Of a stretch of DNA of 48,824 nucleotides, positions 35,001 to 44,263 are shown one piece after another. How positions within the stretch are numbered: position 1 is the first letter of the stretch; every line of letters begins with the position of its first letter. Source of the DNA: an uncultured archaeon (GTDB lineage: Archaea > Halobacteriota > Methanosarcinia > Methanosarcinales > Methanoperedenaceae); assembly GCA_902386135.1 (NCBI GenBank), contig CABMIB010000061.1:1-48824 (forward strand), given 5' to 3'. The position numbers and the translations under genes are program-made. A model generated the notes under the pieces. It saw nothing but the letters and a program-made list of their open reading frames with translations. It did no database searches and was not told where the DNA came from.

Positions 35001-35900
35001 ATGACCACCACCTGCTCAGCCCCCGGCAAGATATACCTCTTCGGTGAGCATGCCGTTGTATATGGCGAACCAGCCATTGCGTGCGCGGTCGAGATACGAA
35101 CCCGCGTTACCGCGAAAAGATCAGATACCATAACCATATGCTCTGACCTTGGGACAACAGGACTGGATTTCGATATACATCCTTATATCTCCTCGGCGAT
35201 AGAAAAACTGGGCTCTATGAACGTCTTGGTAGACATAAGCTCGGAACTGCCCGTGGGCTCAGGACTCGGCTCATCCGCAGCAGTTACGATCGCGACTCTT
35301 GCGGCCATCAACATCGAGTTCGGGCTTGGATACAGCAAAGAAGAACTTGCAGGAATGGGGCACGAGATAGAGCAGAAAGTACAGGGCGCAGCAAGTCCCA
35401 CGGATACATTTGTGTCCACGTTCGGCGGCGTTGTTGAGATACCTGCGCGAAAGCGCCTCGATATGCTGGACTGCGACATTGTCATAGGGAACACGAATAA
35501 AGGCGCAACACCCAAAAAGACCGCAAAACTCGTAAAACAGGTAGCGATGCTCAGGGAGGAACATCCCGAAGTGATCAACCCGATACTCAAAACGATCGGT
35601 TCATTTGCAAAAAAAGGTGAGGTTCTTGTAAAGAAAAAAGATTATGCTTCTCTTGGCAAACTAATGAACGTTAACCACGGACTGCTTGATGCGCTCGGCG
35701 TCGGGACAACGGAATTATCCGCGCTGGTCTATGCTGCAAGAAGCGCAGGCGCGTTCGGGGCAAAGATAACGGGCGCAGGCGGGGGAGGATGCATGGTGGC
35801 GCTCACGGATTTGCCCCGTAAGGTAGCATCTGCGATAGAACGGGCTGGTGGGAGAGCGATAATGACCAGAGCCACAGCGGGGGGGGTGCTGGAAGAATGA
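35001..35900 (+). CDS. mvk: Mevalonate kinase
   Basis: GHMP kinase that phosphorylates mevalonate with ATP in the route to archaeal lipids. APGKIYLFGEHAVVYG opens the N-terminus; PVGSGLGSSAAVTIA near residue 88 is the ATP-binding loop; GAASPTDTFVSTFGG holds the catalytic Asp; KITGAGGGGCMVAL is the C-terminal motif. Full length at 299. Its stop overlaps the ipk start (ATGA). Confidence 0.95.
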   Translation: MTTTCSAPGKIYLFGEHAVVYGEPAIACAVEIRTRVTAKRSDTITICSDLGTTGLDFDIHPYISSAIEKLGSMNVLVDISSELPVGSGLGSSAAVTIATLAAINIEFGLGYSKEELAGMGHEIEQKVQGAASPTDTFVSTFGGVVEIPARKRLDMLDCDIVIGNTNKGATPKKTAKLVKQVAMLREEHPEVINPILKTIGSFAKKGEVLVKKKDYASLGKLMNVNHGLLDALGVGTTELSALVYAARSAGAFGAKITGAGGGGCMVALTDLPRKVASAIERAGGRAIMTRATAGGVLEE

Positions 35901-36661
35901 GCCTTTTGATTCTAAAGATAGGCGGAAGCGTGATCACAGAAAAGGATGCAGTATCCTGCGCCAGAAAAGACGAGATCGACAGGATATCGCAGGAGATCGC
36001 ATCATTCAAAGTAAACTCACAGGACGCCATTATACTTGTCCACGGAGCAGGGTCTTTCGGTCATCCCCAGGCAATGAAATGGGTGACCGGAGGGTTTGAT
36101 GCGCAGGGCGTATATCTTACCCATAGCTCGGTAAAACTCCTGAATTCGATGATGCTGGATTCATTGAATACGGCCGGTATAAGGGCGCTGCCGGTACATC
36201 CGTTAAGTTCCTGCCTGCTTGAGAACGGGAAAATTGTTGAATTCAACCTCGGACAGATAAAACTGATGCTGGAACGGGGCGTGGTCCCTGTGCTCCATGG
36301 CGATGTTGTGATGGACAGGGCGAAGGGGGCTGCGGTTCTCTCAGGCGACAGGATAGTACCGTATCTCGCATCGGTCATGAACGCTTCAAAAATAGGGGCG
36401 GGCAGCAATGTAGATGGTGTGCTTGACGACACAGGCGCGGTCATAAAAAAGATAACACCAGTCAGTTTCATTGACATAAAAAAACACATACAGGGTTCAG
36501 GCTCCGCCGATGTAACAGGCGGTATGCTCGGAAAAGTGTCGGAGTTCCTTGAGCTTGCAAAAAGCGGCACGAGTTCCCGTATATTCAATGCATCCAGGAA
36601 AGGAATGGTATCTAAATTTTTATACGGCGAGGATGTAGGAACTTTGATAGCAGACAAATGA
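35897..36661 (+). CDS. ipk: Isopentenyl phosphate kinase
   Basis: Converts isopentenyl phosphate to isopentenyl diphosphate in the archaeal variant of the mevalonate pathway. Amino-acid-kinase fold: LILKIGGSVIT at the start, HGAGSFGHPQAMKW near residue 50 with the His that defines IPK, and VDGVLDDTGAVIK. DVTGGMLGKVSEF near the end binds ATP. Translationally coupled to mvk. Confidence 0.95.
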   Translation: MSLLILKIGGSVITEKDAVSCARKDEIDRISQEIASFKVNSQDAIILVHGAGSFGHPQAMKWVTGGFDAQGVYLTHSSVKLLNSMMLDSLNTAGIRALPVHPLSSCLLENGKIVEFNLGQIKLMLERGVVPVLHGDVVMDRAKGAAVLSGDRIVPYLASVMNASKIGAGSNVDGVLDDTGAVIKKITPVSFIDIKKHIQGSGSADVTGGMLGKVSEFLELAKSGTSSRIFNASRKGMVSKFLYGEDVGTLIADK

Positions 36662-36663
36662 AG

Positions 36664-36672
36664 TTATATATA
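36664..36672 (+). promoter_or_regulatory. TATA box for fni
   Basis: TTATATATA is centred 28 bases before the fni ATG, predicting a separate, leaderless transcript inside the isoprenoid cluster. Confidence 0.45.
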
Positions 36673-36695
36673 CAGAATTAAATTATAGGTACTAA

Positions 36696-37802
36696 ATGAC
36701 TACATCGGACAGGAAGATAGAACATCTATTATTATGCGTTGAAAAAAACGTCGAAGCCCATAAAACTCTTCTGGGGTTCCGGGCTTCAGGTTTTGAGGAC
36801 GTTGACCTCGTGCATAACTGCCTTCCTGAGATTAATAAGAAGTCTCTTAACCTTGATGTCGAGTTCTTGGGCAAGAAATTGCGCGCCCCGATATTGATTG
36901 CCTCAATGACTGGAGGACATCCGGACACTAAAGCTGTGAATGCGACTCTTGCAGGCGCGGCGGAAGAGCTTGGGATAGGCATCGGTGTGGGAAGTCAGAG
37001 AGCTGCGATTGAGGACTCCTCGCTTGAGGATTCGTTCAGGGTAGTCAGGGATAAGGCACCGAACGCGTTCATATACGGTAACGTGGGCGCAGCACAACTG
37101 AATGAGTTCGGCATCGAGGGGCTCAGGCGTGCGGTTGAGATGATAGGGGCGGATGCCATGGCAATTCACCTTAATTTTCTCCAGGAAGCCATACAGCCCG
37201 AAGGCAATATAGACGCCACAGGATGCCTTACAGCGATCAAGAAGGTATGCAAAGAGCTCACCGTGCCCGTAATCGTGAAAGAGACCGGAGCAGGCATTGC
37301 CTATCCCCAGGCGGTCGCGATATGCGAGGCTGGCGCCGCTGCTATTGATGTTGGCGGTCTTGGAGGCACAAGCTGGGCAGGTGTTGAGACGTACAGGGCG
37401 CAAAAGCGCGGTGATTTATTGTCAGAGCATCTTGGCAAGCAGTTCTGGAACTGGGGGATACCTACGGTCGCGAGCATTGTTGAATCCTCGATATCTATCC
37501 CGGTAATTGCCACAGGCGGGGTGCAGTCAGGCATTGATGTTGCAAAATCAATGGCTCTCGGAGCCTCCCTTTGCGGCATAGCTCTGCCTCTTGTGGCGCC
37601 AGCGCTTAAAGGGCAGAAAGATGTTGTAGATAAGCTCACAGTCATCACTGAAGAACTCAAGGTGGCTATGTTCCTGACCGGATGCAGGACTGTTGAAGAA
37701 CTCGGAAATTCCCCTGTAGTCATTACTGGAAAAACAAAAGAGTTTTTAGAACAGAGAGGATTTGAGACTGGTAAATTTGCAAGAAAAAGATATAAAACAT
37801 GA
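36696..37802 (+). CDS. fni: Type 2 isopentenyl-diphosphate isomerase
   Basis: FMN- and NADPH-dependent enzyme interconverting IPP and DMAPP. Features: RAPILIASMTGGHPDT (flavin loop), VGSQRAAIEDSSLEDSF, AIHLNFLQEAIQPEGN, VIVKETGAGIAYPQA, and ATGGVQSGIDVAKSMALGAS for phosphate binding. Length 368 fits. Its own TATA box suggests it can be expressed independently of mvk-ipk. Confidence 0.96.
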   Translation: MTTSDRKIEHLLLCVEKNVEAHKTLLGFRASGFEDVDLVHNCLPEINKKSLNLDVEFLGKKLRAPILIASMTGGHPDTKAVNATLAGAAEELGIGIGVGSQRAAIEDSSLEDSFRVVRDKAPNAFIYGNVGAAQLNEFGIEGLRRAVEMIGADAMAIHLNFLQEAIQPEGNIDATGCLTAIKKVCKELTVPVIVKETGAGIAYPQAVAICEAGAAAIDVGGLGGTSWAGVETYRAQKRGDLLSEHLGKQFWNWGIPTVASIVESSISIPVIATGGVQSGIDVAKSMALGASLCGIALPLVAPALKGQKDVVDKLTVITEELKVAMFLTGCRTVEELGNSPVVITGKTKEFLEQRGFETGKFARKRYKT

Positions 37803-37827
37803 ATATAATTTTTACGGAGTGAATTAA

Positions 37828-39165
37828 TTGACAGAGATAGGAATTATTGCAGTCGGCGGTTACAATGAGATGGGGAAAAACATGACAGGGGTCAGGATTG
37901 ATAACGATATCATTGTACTGGATATGGGACTGCAGCTGGACAGGGTCCAGATACACGAAGATGTTGAAATAGATAAGATGCATTCAATGGACCTGATAAA
38001 AATGGGCGCAATTCCCGATGACACCGTGATGAACGAGGTTAACGGGACTGTAAAAGCCATCGTATGCACGCACGGTCATCTTGATCATATCGGCGCAATA
38101 CCAAAATTAGCCCACAGGTACAAAGCGCCTATAATCGCAACCCCTTATACTGCGGAACTTATCAAGCATGAGATATCTGATGAGCGGAAATTCGATGTAG
38201 GCAACCAGGTGATGTCCCTGAAGATAGGAGGAAGATATAATGTCACCCCGGATATACAGGTCGAGTTCATCAGGATTCAGCACAGTATCGTGGATTCAGC
38301 TTTTGCAGCCATCCACACGCCTGAAGGTGTTGTATTGTACGCAAGCGATTTCAAATTAGACCGCACACCTACGATAGGCCAATCTCCGGATTTCCAGAGG
38401 TTGAAAAAATTAGGAAAAGAGGGTGTTAAAGTGATGATCACCGAGAGCACGAACGCCGGTCACTCGGGAAAAACACCATCAGAGCAGATAGCAAAGGACC
38501 TCGTGCGCGATGTGCTTCTGGGAACCGAGGAGACGGAATCCGGTGTCATAATTACTACCTTCTCATCCCACGTGGCGCGCATTAATGCCATTATCCAGGC
38601 TGCCGAAGAGATGGACAGGATCCCTGTACTTCTTGGAAGATCGATGGAGCGCTACCTCTCAATAGCCAGGGACATGAAATACATAGAATTTCCCAAAAAC
38701 CTGGAAATACACGGAAGCCGGAATGCTGTGGATAAAGCCCTGAGGCGCATTTCCCAGGAAGGGAAGAAAAAATACCTCCCGATAGTCACAGGTCACCAGG
38801 GAGAGCCGGACTCAATTCTTACAAGGATCGCTAACGGGGAGACACACTTTAAGATAGATTCCGGGGACAAGGTCATTTTTTCGGCAAACGCCATCCCCAA
38901 CCCCATGACGCTGGCGAACAGGTATGCGCTTGAGATAAAACTTAAGATGGCAGGGGCGCGTATATACGATAATGTCCATGTTTCAGGTCACGCTTCAAGG
39001 GAAGACCACTGGGAACTGCTGAGGATGATCTCCCCGGAGCAGGTCATACCTTCGCACGGGAACATGGTTATGCACTCCAACTATGTCGAAATGGCTGAGG
39101 ATGCCGGATATGCTTTCGGGGACACTGTGCATATAATGAGGAACGGTGAGGAAATGATCCTATGA
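37828..39165 (+). CDS. rnj: Archaeal RNase J (beta-CASP ribonuclease)
   Basis: Metallo-beta-lactamase/beta-CASP 5'-3' exoribonuclease. THGHLDHIGAI is the zinc motif near residue 78; ASDFKLDRTP gives the Asp of motif 4; ITTFSSHVARI and HVSGHASREDH are beta-CASP motifs A/B and C; ending IPSHGN. The start is TTG at 37828, preceded by GGAGTG. Length 445 fits archaeal RNase J. It lies between fni and idsA, an order found in many euryarchaea. Confidence 0.94.
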   Translation: MTEIGIIAVGGYNEMGKNMTGVRIDNDIIVLDMGLQLDRVQIHEDVEIDKMHSMDLIKMGAIPDDTVMNEVNGTVKAIVCTHGHLDHIGAIPKLAHRYKAPIIATPYTAELIKHEISDERKFDVGNQVMSLKIGGRYNVTPDIQVEFIRIQHSIVDSAFAAIHTPEGVVLYASDFKLDRTPTIGQSPDFQRLKKLGKEGVKVMITESTNAGHSGKTPSEQIAKDLVRDVLLGTEETESGVIITTFSSHVARINAIIQAAEEMDRIPVLLGRSMERYLSIARDMKYIEFPKNLEIHGSRNAVDKALRRISQEGKKKYLPIVTGHQGEPDSILTRIANGETHFKIDSGDKVIFSANAIPNPMTLANRYALEIKLKMAGARIYDNVHVSGHASREDHWELLRMISPEQVIPSHGNMVMHSNYVEMAEDAGYAFGDTVHIMRNGEEMIL

Positions 39166-39182
39166 GAAACTTCATAAAAGTC

Positions 39183-39202
39183 TTATTTATGCGAGGTCGC
39201 AT
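39183..39202 (+). promoter_or_regulatory. Promoter-proximal motif before idsA
   Basis: TTATTTATGCGAGGTCGCAT precedes the idsA start and recurs with a two-base insertion at 30270-30291 before the PIN-pair gene. GAGGTCGCAT includes a possible ribosome site here (AGGT). Confidence 0.35.
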
Positions 39203-39205
39203 TTT

Positions 39206-40168
39206 ATGATAGAAGAAGCTCTCCAGAAAAGAGCCAAACTGGTGGACGAAGCCATACCCAAATTCCTCCCGATCACACCACCCGATGATCTATATCAGGC
39301 AATGCGCCACCTGCTTGACGCCGGAGGAAAAAGGCTTCGACCAAGTGCGCTTTTACTTGCGGCGGAGGCTGTAGGGGGCAAACCCGAAAATATGCTGCCT
39401 GCGGCGTTAGCAGTTGAATTTGTGCATAATTTCACACTCATCCACGATGATATCATGGACGAGGCTGATCTTCGAAGAGGGCTTCCGACAGTCCATAAAA
39501 AATGGGGTGTATCAAGGGCGATCATTGCCGGCGATGCCCTTTACTCGAAAGCCTTTGAGATACTGTCCTGCACCAAAAGCGAGCCTGCACAGATAGTTGA
39601 AAGCATCGAACTCCTCTCCAAAACCTGTACTGACATATGCGAAGGTCAGTGGATGGATATGAACTTCCAGACGAGGAAGGATGTGAAAGAAGAAGAGTAC
39701 ATGCGGATGGTAGAGAAAAAGACCGCTGTGCTTTTTGCAGCAGCAGTGAAGATCGGAGCCATATTATCGGGCGGGAACAGGGATGTGTCCCGGGCGCTCT
39801 GGGATTTCGGCATCAAGACCGGTGTGGGGTTCCAGATATACGACGACGTAATAGATCTTATAACGCCTGAGGAAATCCTCGGGAAAGCGCAGGGCGGGGA
39901 TATCATCGAAGGGAAGCGCACACTTATTGTCATCCATGCGCTCTCAAGAGGGGTCACCATTGAGGCTCTCGGGAAATACAATGCCACGCGAAGCGAGGTT
40001 GCTGCTGCGCTCACAGCCCTGAAGGAATCCGGCTCCATCGATTATGCCATGACGAAAGCCATCAGTTTTATAGAGGAAGGGAAATCCATGCTGAAGGCGC
40101 TTCCTGAAACTGAGGCAAAGGGCATACTTATCGGACTTGCGGACTATATGATCGCGCGAAAGTATTAG
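39206..40168 (+). CDS. idsA: Short-chain isoprenyl diphosphate synthase
   Basis: Builds geranylgeranyl (or farnesyl) diphosphate for ether lipids. GGKRLRPSALLLA near residue 43, the first Asp-rich motif LIHDDIMDEADLRRG near 85, and the second YDDVIDLI near 213 are all present. Chain length may depend on residues before the first motif, not predicted here. Length 320. Last gene of the isoprenoid cluster. Confidence 0.95.
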   Translation: MIEEALQKRAKLVDEAIPKFLPITPPDDLYQAMRHLLDAGGKRLRPSALLLAAEAVGGKPENMLPAALAVEFVHNFTLIHDDIMDEADLRRGLPTVHKKWGVSRAIIAGDALYSKAFEILSCTKSEPAQIVESIELLSKTCTDICEGQWMDMNFQTRKDVKEEEYMRMVEKKTAVLFAAAVKIGAILSGGNRDVSRALWDFGIKTGVGFQIYDDVIDLITPEEILGKAQGGDIIEGKRTLIVIHALSRGVTIEALGKYNATRSEVAAALTALKESGSIDYAMTKAISFIEEGKSMLKALPETEAKGILIGLADYMIARKY

Positions 40169-40207
40169 AGCAATCTATAAGTCTTACGATTCTATTGAGT
40201 AGCCTAT

Positions 40208-41413
40208 ATGTACCACCTTGAATGCATTGAATGCCACAGGAAATACCAGCCAACCGATGTCATATACACCTGTACCTGCGGCGGTCTTCTCGATGTGGTC
40301 TATGATTACTCAAACATACATATCACCAGGAAAGACCTGAAAGGACCTCTCTCGGTCTGGAAATACCGCGCACTCCTGCCCGTGACCAGGGAGCCGGTAT
40401 CCCTTCACGAAGGCGGGACGCCGCTTTACCGGGTGGACAGGCTTGCAAAAAGCATTGGCATGAAAGAAGTCTATGTCAAGCATGAAGGCATGAATCCTAC
40501 AGGATCGTTCAAGGACAGGGGAATGACCGTAGGTGTGACGAAGGCGCTGGAACTCGGAAAGAAAACCGTGGCGTGCGCCTCCACAGGGAACACTTCTGCC
40601 TCGCTTGCTGTGTACGGTGCCAGGGCTGGCGTTCCCGCAGTAGTTCTTCTTCCATCGGGCAAAGTGGCGCTCGGAAAGCTTGCGCAGGCGCTCATGCACG
40701 GCGCGAAGGTACTGAGTATCAGGGGAAATTTCGATGATGCGTTGAAGCTTGTGCGTGACCTCTGCGACCGTGAAGGGTTCTATCTCCTGAATTCCGTTAA
40801 CCCCTACAGGCTTGAAGGACAGAAGACGATCGCTTTTGAAGTTGCAGACCAGCTCGGATGGCGTGCACCTGACAGGCTTGTATTGCCTGTGGGGAATGCA
40901 GGGAACATAACAGCGATATACAAAGGGTTCAGGGAATTCAAGCGCCTCGGCATCATAGACAGCGTGCCTAAAATGACAGGCATACAGGCGGAGGGGGCAA
41001 GCCCTATCGTAAGAGCAATCAAAAACAATGCAGCCATGATAACCCCTGAAGACAAGCCTGAGACCGTTGCTACTGCGATCCGCATAGGCAACCCTGTGAA
41101 TGCCATCAAGGCGCTAAATGCGATAAGGGAATCAGGCGGGACTGCTGAAACCGTTTCAGACGATGAAATAATCCTGGCGCAGCAGGAGCTTGCTGCACTT
41201 GAGGGGATAGGGGTTGAGCCTGCAAGCGCATCGTCGATAGCAGGGCTGCGGAAGCTTGTGGATATGGGCGTAATAGAAAAGGACGAGAGCGTGGTATGTG
41301 TTACAACAGGGCATTTACTGAAGGATTCCGAGCATGTGCTCGCCGTGTGCCCTAAGCCGATAGAGATTGATGCTACGATTGAGGCTGTGAGAAAAGCTGT
41401 TTTTGAATATTAG
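40208..41413 (+). CDS. thrC: Threonine synthase
   Basis: PLP enzyme turning O-phosphohomoserine into threonine. The N-terminus has cysteine pairs (CIECHRKYQ, CTCGG), a rubredoxin-like knuckle common in archaeal ThrC. HEGMNPTGSFKDRGM carries the PLP lysine near residue 105, and VGNAGNITAIYKGF binds phosphate. A TATA-like TCTATAAG lies 30 bases upstream, so it is probably leaderless and separate from idsA. Length 401. Confidence 0.95.
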   Translation: MYHLECIECHRKYQPTDVIYTCTCGGLLDVVYDYSNIHITRKDLKGPLSVWKYRALLPVTREPVSLHEGGTPLYRVDRLAKSIGMKEVYVKHEGMNPTGSFKDRGMTVGVTKALELGKKTVACASTGNTSASLAVYGARAGVPAVVLLPSGKVALGKLAQALMHGAKVLSIRGNFDDALKLVRDLCDREGFYLLNSVNPYRLEGQKTIAFEVADQLGWRAPDRLVLPVGNAGNITAIYKGFREFKRLGIIDSVPKMTGIQAEGASPIVRAIKNNAAMITPEDKPETVATAIRIGNPVNAIKALNAIRESGGTAETVSDDEIILAQQELAALEGIGVEPASASSIAGLRKLVDMGVIEKDESVVCVTTGHLLKDSEHVLAVCPKPIEIDATIEAVRKAVFEY

Positions 41414-41576
41414 TGGCTCTCCATGATACTGCAAAACGCCGCCACACGATAAGATATACCTGCCAGAGCTATCTTATTTGTGCACGAAAGATATTTCACT
41501 CGTTAACTATAGATACTATTTGTATTCATAAAAGTATTATGATAGGGGGTTCTACTTTTAAATGAGAAAACGATAG

Positions 41577-43523
41577 ATGAACGATACAGATGAGACTAAA
41601 GCGGAATTCCTAGATGAATTGAAAGAGCTGCGCCGAAGGATTGCTGAATTAGAAAAATCAGAAAGCCAGTGCAGGCAGACAGAAGAGGCGCTTCGCGAGG
41701 CTGAGGCGAAGTATCGCAGCTTTTTTGAAAATGCGGTTGAAGGTATCTTCCAGATAACACCTGGCGGCCGCATCCTGGCGGCAAACCCGGCGGCTGCGCA
41801 CATACTGGGTTATACCTCACCCGAAGAGCTGATAGCCGGGATTACAGATATCAGGAGGATATATGTCGAGCCAGGTATTCGGGATAAGTTAATCCACCTG
41901 TTGCAAACTAAAGGTGTTGTGACTGGCTTTGAGGTACAGACACTACGCAAGGATGGTAGAGCGATATGGATTTTGGCAAATATCCGGGCTGTCCGGGATG
42001 AGACTGGCAGGATTGCCGGTTTCGTGGGAATGGGTGTGGACATCACGGAACGCCAGCAGGCTTTAGAAAAACTCCGGGAGTCGGAAATACGCTATCGTAC
42101 GCTTTTTGAGCAGTCAACCGATGGTGTCCTGATTATAGATTCTCAAACTGCAATTGCCATCGAGTTCAATGAAGCAGCCCCTCGCCAGCTTGGTTACTCG
42201 CGAGAGGAGTTCAAACGACTTCGAATTTTCGATTATGAAGCGAAGGAAAAATTCGAAGAAACCAGAAATCATATCGAGAAGGTGTTGCGTGAAGGAAGGG
42301 ATGATTTTGAAACACAACACCGTACTAAAGATAACAAAATTAGAAATGTTCTTGTGACTGTACAGGCAATTAAGCTATCAGGCCGGGTATTCCTCCATTG
42401 CATTTATCATGATATCACTGAACGCAGGATGATCGAAGAAGCGCTGCGAAAAGAGAGAGATAAGGCTCAAGAGTACCTTGATATTGCAGGGGCTATGGTT
42501 GTCGTTATAGATGCTGACCAGAAGGTCAGCCTTGTAAATAAGAAAAGCTGTGAGATTTTAGGATATAAAGAACAGGAAATTATTGGTAAAAACTGGTTCA
42601 GTACTTTTATTCCTGAAAGGGTTAAAGACGATGTAAAAGCCATTTTTGAAAAGTTGATGGCTGGAAAAATTGAGCCGGTCGAATTTTTTGAGAATCCTGT
42701 TCTTACACGGAATGGCGAGGAGAGAATGATTGAATGGCATAATACCGTACTGAGGAACGACGCTGGCAGTATCACAGGCACTCTGAGTTCAGGTGAAGAC
42801 ATAACAGAACGCAAGAAGGCTGAGGAGGTGCTGAAAAACTACGCATCAAAGCTAAAAGAGGCAAACCAGCTAAAAGACCTTTTCACAGACATCATGCGAC
42901 ATGACCTGTTGAATCCTCTGGGCGTTATTAACATCGCATCAGAACAATTGCTTCAGGGAACAAGGGATGAAAGAATTTATAATACGCTGATGATGATGAA
43001 GCGCAATGCAGAAAAATTAATCGATATGGTCAGAAGCGCAAGCATGTACGCTCAACTGGAAGGGAGCGAAAAATTGGAGAGGTCGGAACTCGATTTGAAT
43101 GAGATTTTCAAAGCAGTTGCAAGTAACTTCAAGCCCCAGCTGGAAGAGAAAAACATGAAGCTTGAGTATGCATCGAAGGGCGGATGCTGTGTAATGGTAA
43201 ATCCGATGATTGATACTGTTTTTTCAAACCTTCTGAGCAATGCGATAAAGTATTCACCTGCCGGTAAGAAAATCGAGGTAAACATTACGGACGAAAAAGA
43301 ACATTGCAAGATTTATGTCAGGGATTGGGGCTACGGAATAAAAGACGAGGATAAGGCGAAACTCTTTACCCGGTTTCAGAGGGTGGACAAGAAAGGGGTA
43401 AAAGGTACGGGATTAGGGCTTGCAATCGTTAAACGCATTGTTGAGCTTCATGAAGGCAGGGTGTGGATTGAGGATAATCCCGAAGGCGGGAGCGTTTTCT
43501 GTGTGGAGATCCCAAAGGCTTAA
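41577..43523 (+). CDS. Cytoplasmic PAS-PAS-PAS sensor histidine kinase
   Basis: 648 residues, no membrane span. A short coiled coil (LDELKELRRRIAELEKSE) leads into three PAS domains (about 41-165, 166-285 and 287-410). FTDIMRHDLLNPLGVI near 438 is the His box. The ATPase domain holds SNLLSNAIKYSP (N box), RDWGYGIKDEDK (G1) and GTGLGLAIVKRIVELHEG (G2). No receiver domain. The signal and partner are unknown; no response regulator lies nearby. DUF1858 follows after 68 bases with its own promoter. Confidence 0.93.
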   Translation: MNDTDETKAEFLDELKELRRRIAELEKSESQCRQTEEALREAEAKYRSFFENAVEGIFQITPGGRILAANPAAAHILGYTSPEELIAGITDIRRIYVEPGIRDKLIHLLQTKGVVTGFEVQTLRKDGRAIWILANIRAVRDETGRIAGFVGMGVDITERQQALEKLRESEIRYRTLFEQSTDGVLIIDSQTAIAIEFNEAAPRQLGYSREEFKRLRIFDYEAKEKFEETRNHIEKVLREGRDDFETQHRTKDNKIRNVLVTVQAIKLSGRVFLHCIYHDITERRMIEEALRKERDKAQEYLDIAGAMVVVIDADQKVSLVNKKSCEILGYKEQEIIGKNWFSTFIPERVKDDVKAIFEKLMAGKIEPVEFFENPVLTRNGEERMIEWHNTVLRNDAGSITGTLSSGEDITERKKAEEVLKNYASKLKEANQLKDLFTDIMRHDLLNPLGVINIASEQLLQGTRDERIYNTLMMMKRNAEKLIDMVRSASMYAQLEGSEKLERSELDLNEIFKAVASNFKPQLEEKNMKLEYASKGGCCVMVNPMIDTVFSNLLSNAIKYSPAGKKIEVNITDEKEHCKIYVRDWGYGIKDEDKAKLFTRFQRVDKKGVKGTGLGLAIVKRIVELHEGRVWIEDNPEGGSVFCVEIPKA

Positions 43524-43557
43524 GATACCTGCGGGATGTCACAAAAGTTGTTAAATG

Positions 43558-43568
43558 TTTATATATAT
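43558..43568 (+). promoter_or_regulatory. TATA box for DUF1858 gene
   Basis: TTTATATATAT is centred about 29 bases before ATG 43592, suggesting leaderless initiation there. Confidence 0.45.
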
Positions 43569-43591
43569 CAGGAAGTAGATTAATACAGCTA

Positions 43592-43819
43592 ATGGAAGTG
43601 GGAACTATGGCTGAAAAGATAACCAAAGAAAACAAGCTGAACGAAGTGATAACAAAATACCCGCAGACGCGGGAAGTATTTATCAAACACGGCATGCCCA
43701 AATACGTGGGCAGGCTTCCCTCCGAGACTCTGGAGTTCTTTTGCAGGATGCACAGGGTGGAGATCAACCAGTTGCTTGATGAATTGAATAAGGCAGCAGG
43801 GCTGGCGCAGAATAACTAA
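43592..43819 (+). CDS. DUF1858 protein
   Basis: 75 residues matching DUF1858: LNEVITKYPQTREVFIKHGMPKYVG and FFCRMHRVEINQLLDELN. In many genomes this domain accompanies redox or nitrogen-oxide stress proteins, and may carry a redox-active Cys; here one Cys (FFCRM) is present. ATG 43592 fits the TATA box; ATG 43607 is an alternative. A membrane gene follows 22 bases on. Confidence 0.85.
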   Translation: MEVGTMAEKITKENKLNEVITKYPQTREVFIKHGMPKYVGRLPSETLEFFCRMHRVEINQLLDELNKAAGLAQNN

Positions 43820-43841
43820 AAGGTTAAAAAAGAAAGGTATT

Positions 43842-44243
43842 ATGGAGATACCGCTGAAGTTCGCCTGGGCAAGCCTGGTTTACCTGGTAATCGGAAGCAC
43901 CATGGGAGTGATCATGGTATTAAATCAGACCCCTCTCACGCCTTCCCATGCCCACGTACTGCTGATAGGCTGGGTATCCATGATGATATTCGGCGTGGGC
44001 TATCACCTTCTGCCAGTGTTCGCAGGCACGGAACTGTACAGCCTTCGCCTTGCAGAGGCGCAGTTCTGGCTCCAGAACATCGGCATCGTAGGGCTTGCGT
44101 TCACAATGCCTTATAGGTATTCAGAAGGCAGCTACAGGCTCGGGACTATTGTTTTCGGTGCGCTCTCGCTTCTGGCAATCTATATGTTCGTATATAATAC
44201 GGCGCGGTCACTCATACCGCCGAAAGAGGAAAAGAAAAGCTGA
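43842..44243 (+). CDS. Four-span membrane protein like the start of heme-copper oxidase subunit I
   Basis: 133 residues, about four spans. PSHAHVLLIGWVSMMIFGVGYHLLP contains HxH and a later His, resembling the heme-binding second helix of cbb3/NorB-type subunit I. Full-length subunit I has 12 spans, so this is a short relative, not an oxidase. It probably binds heme or senses redox state. Cotranscribed with DUF1858. Confidence 0.75.
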   Translation: MEIPLKFAWASLVYLVIGSTMGVIMVLNQTPLTPSHAHVLLIGWVSMMIFGVGYHLLPVFAGTELYSLRLAEAQFWLQNIGIVGLAFTMPYRYSEGSYRLGTIVFGALSLLAIYMFVYNTARSLIPPKEEKKS

Positions 44244-44263
44244 ATTAATAGATGTGTAGAACT

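Noticed and set aside
34777-35004. 75-codon frame before mvk
   Set aside because: Low-complexity Ser/Leu composition; it runs through the mvk promoter and into its start.
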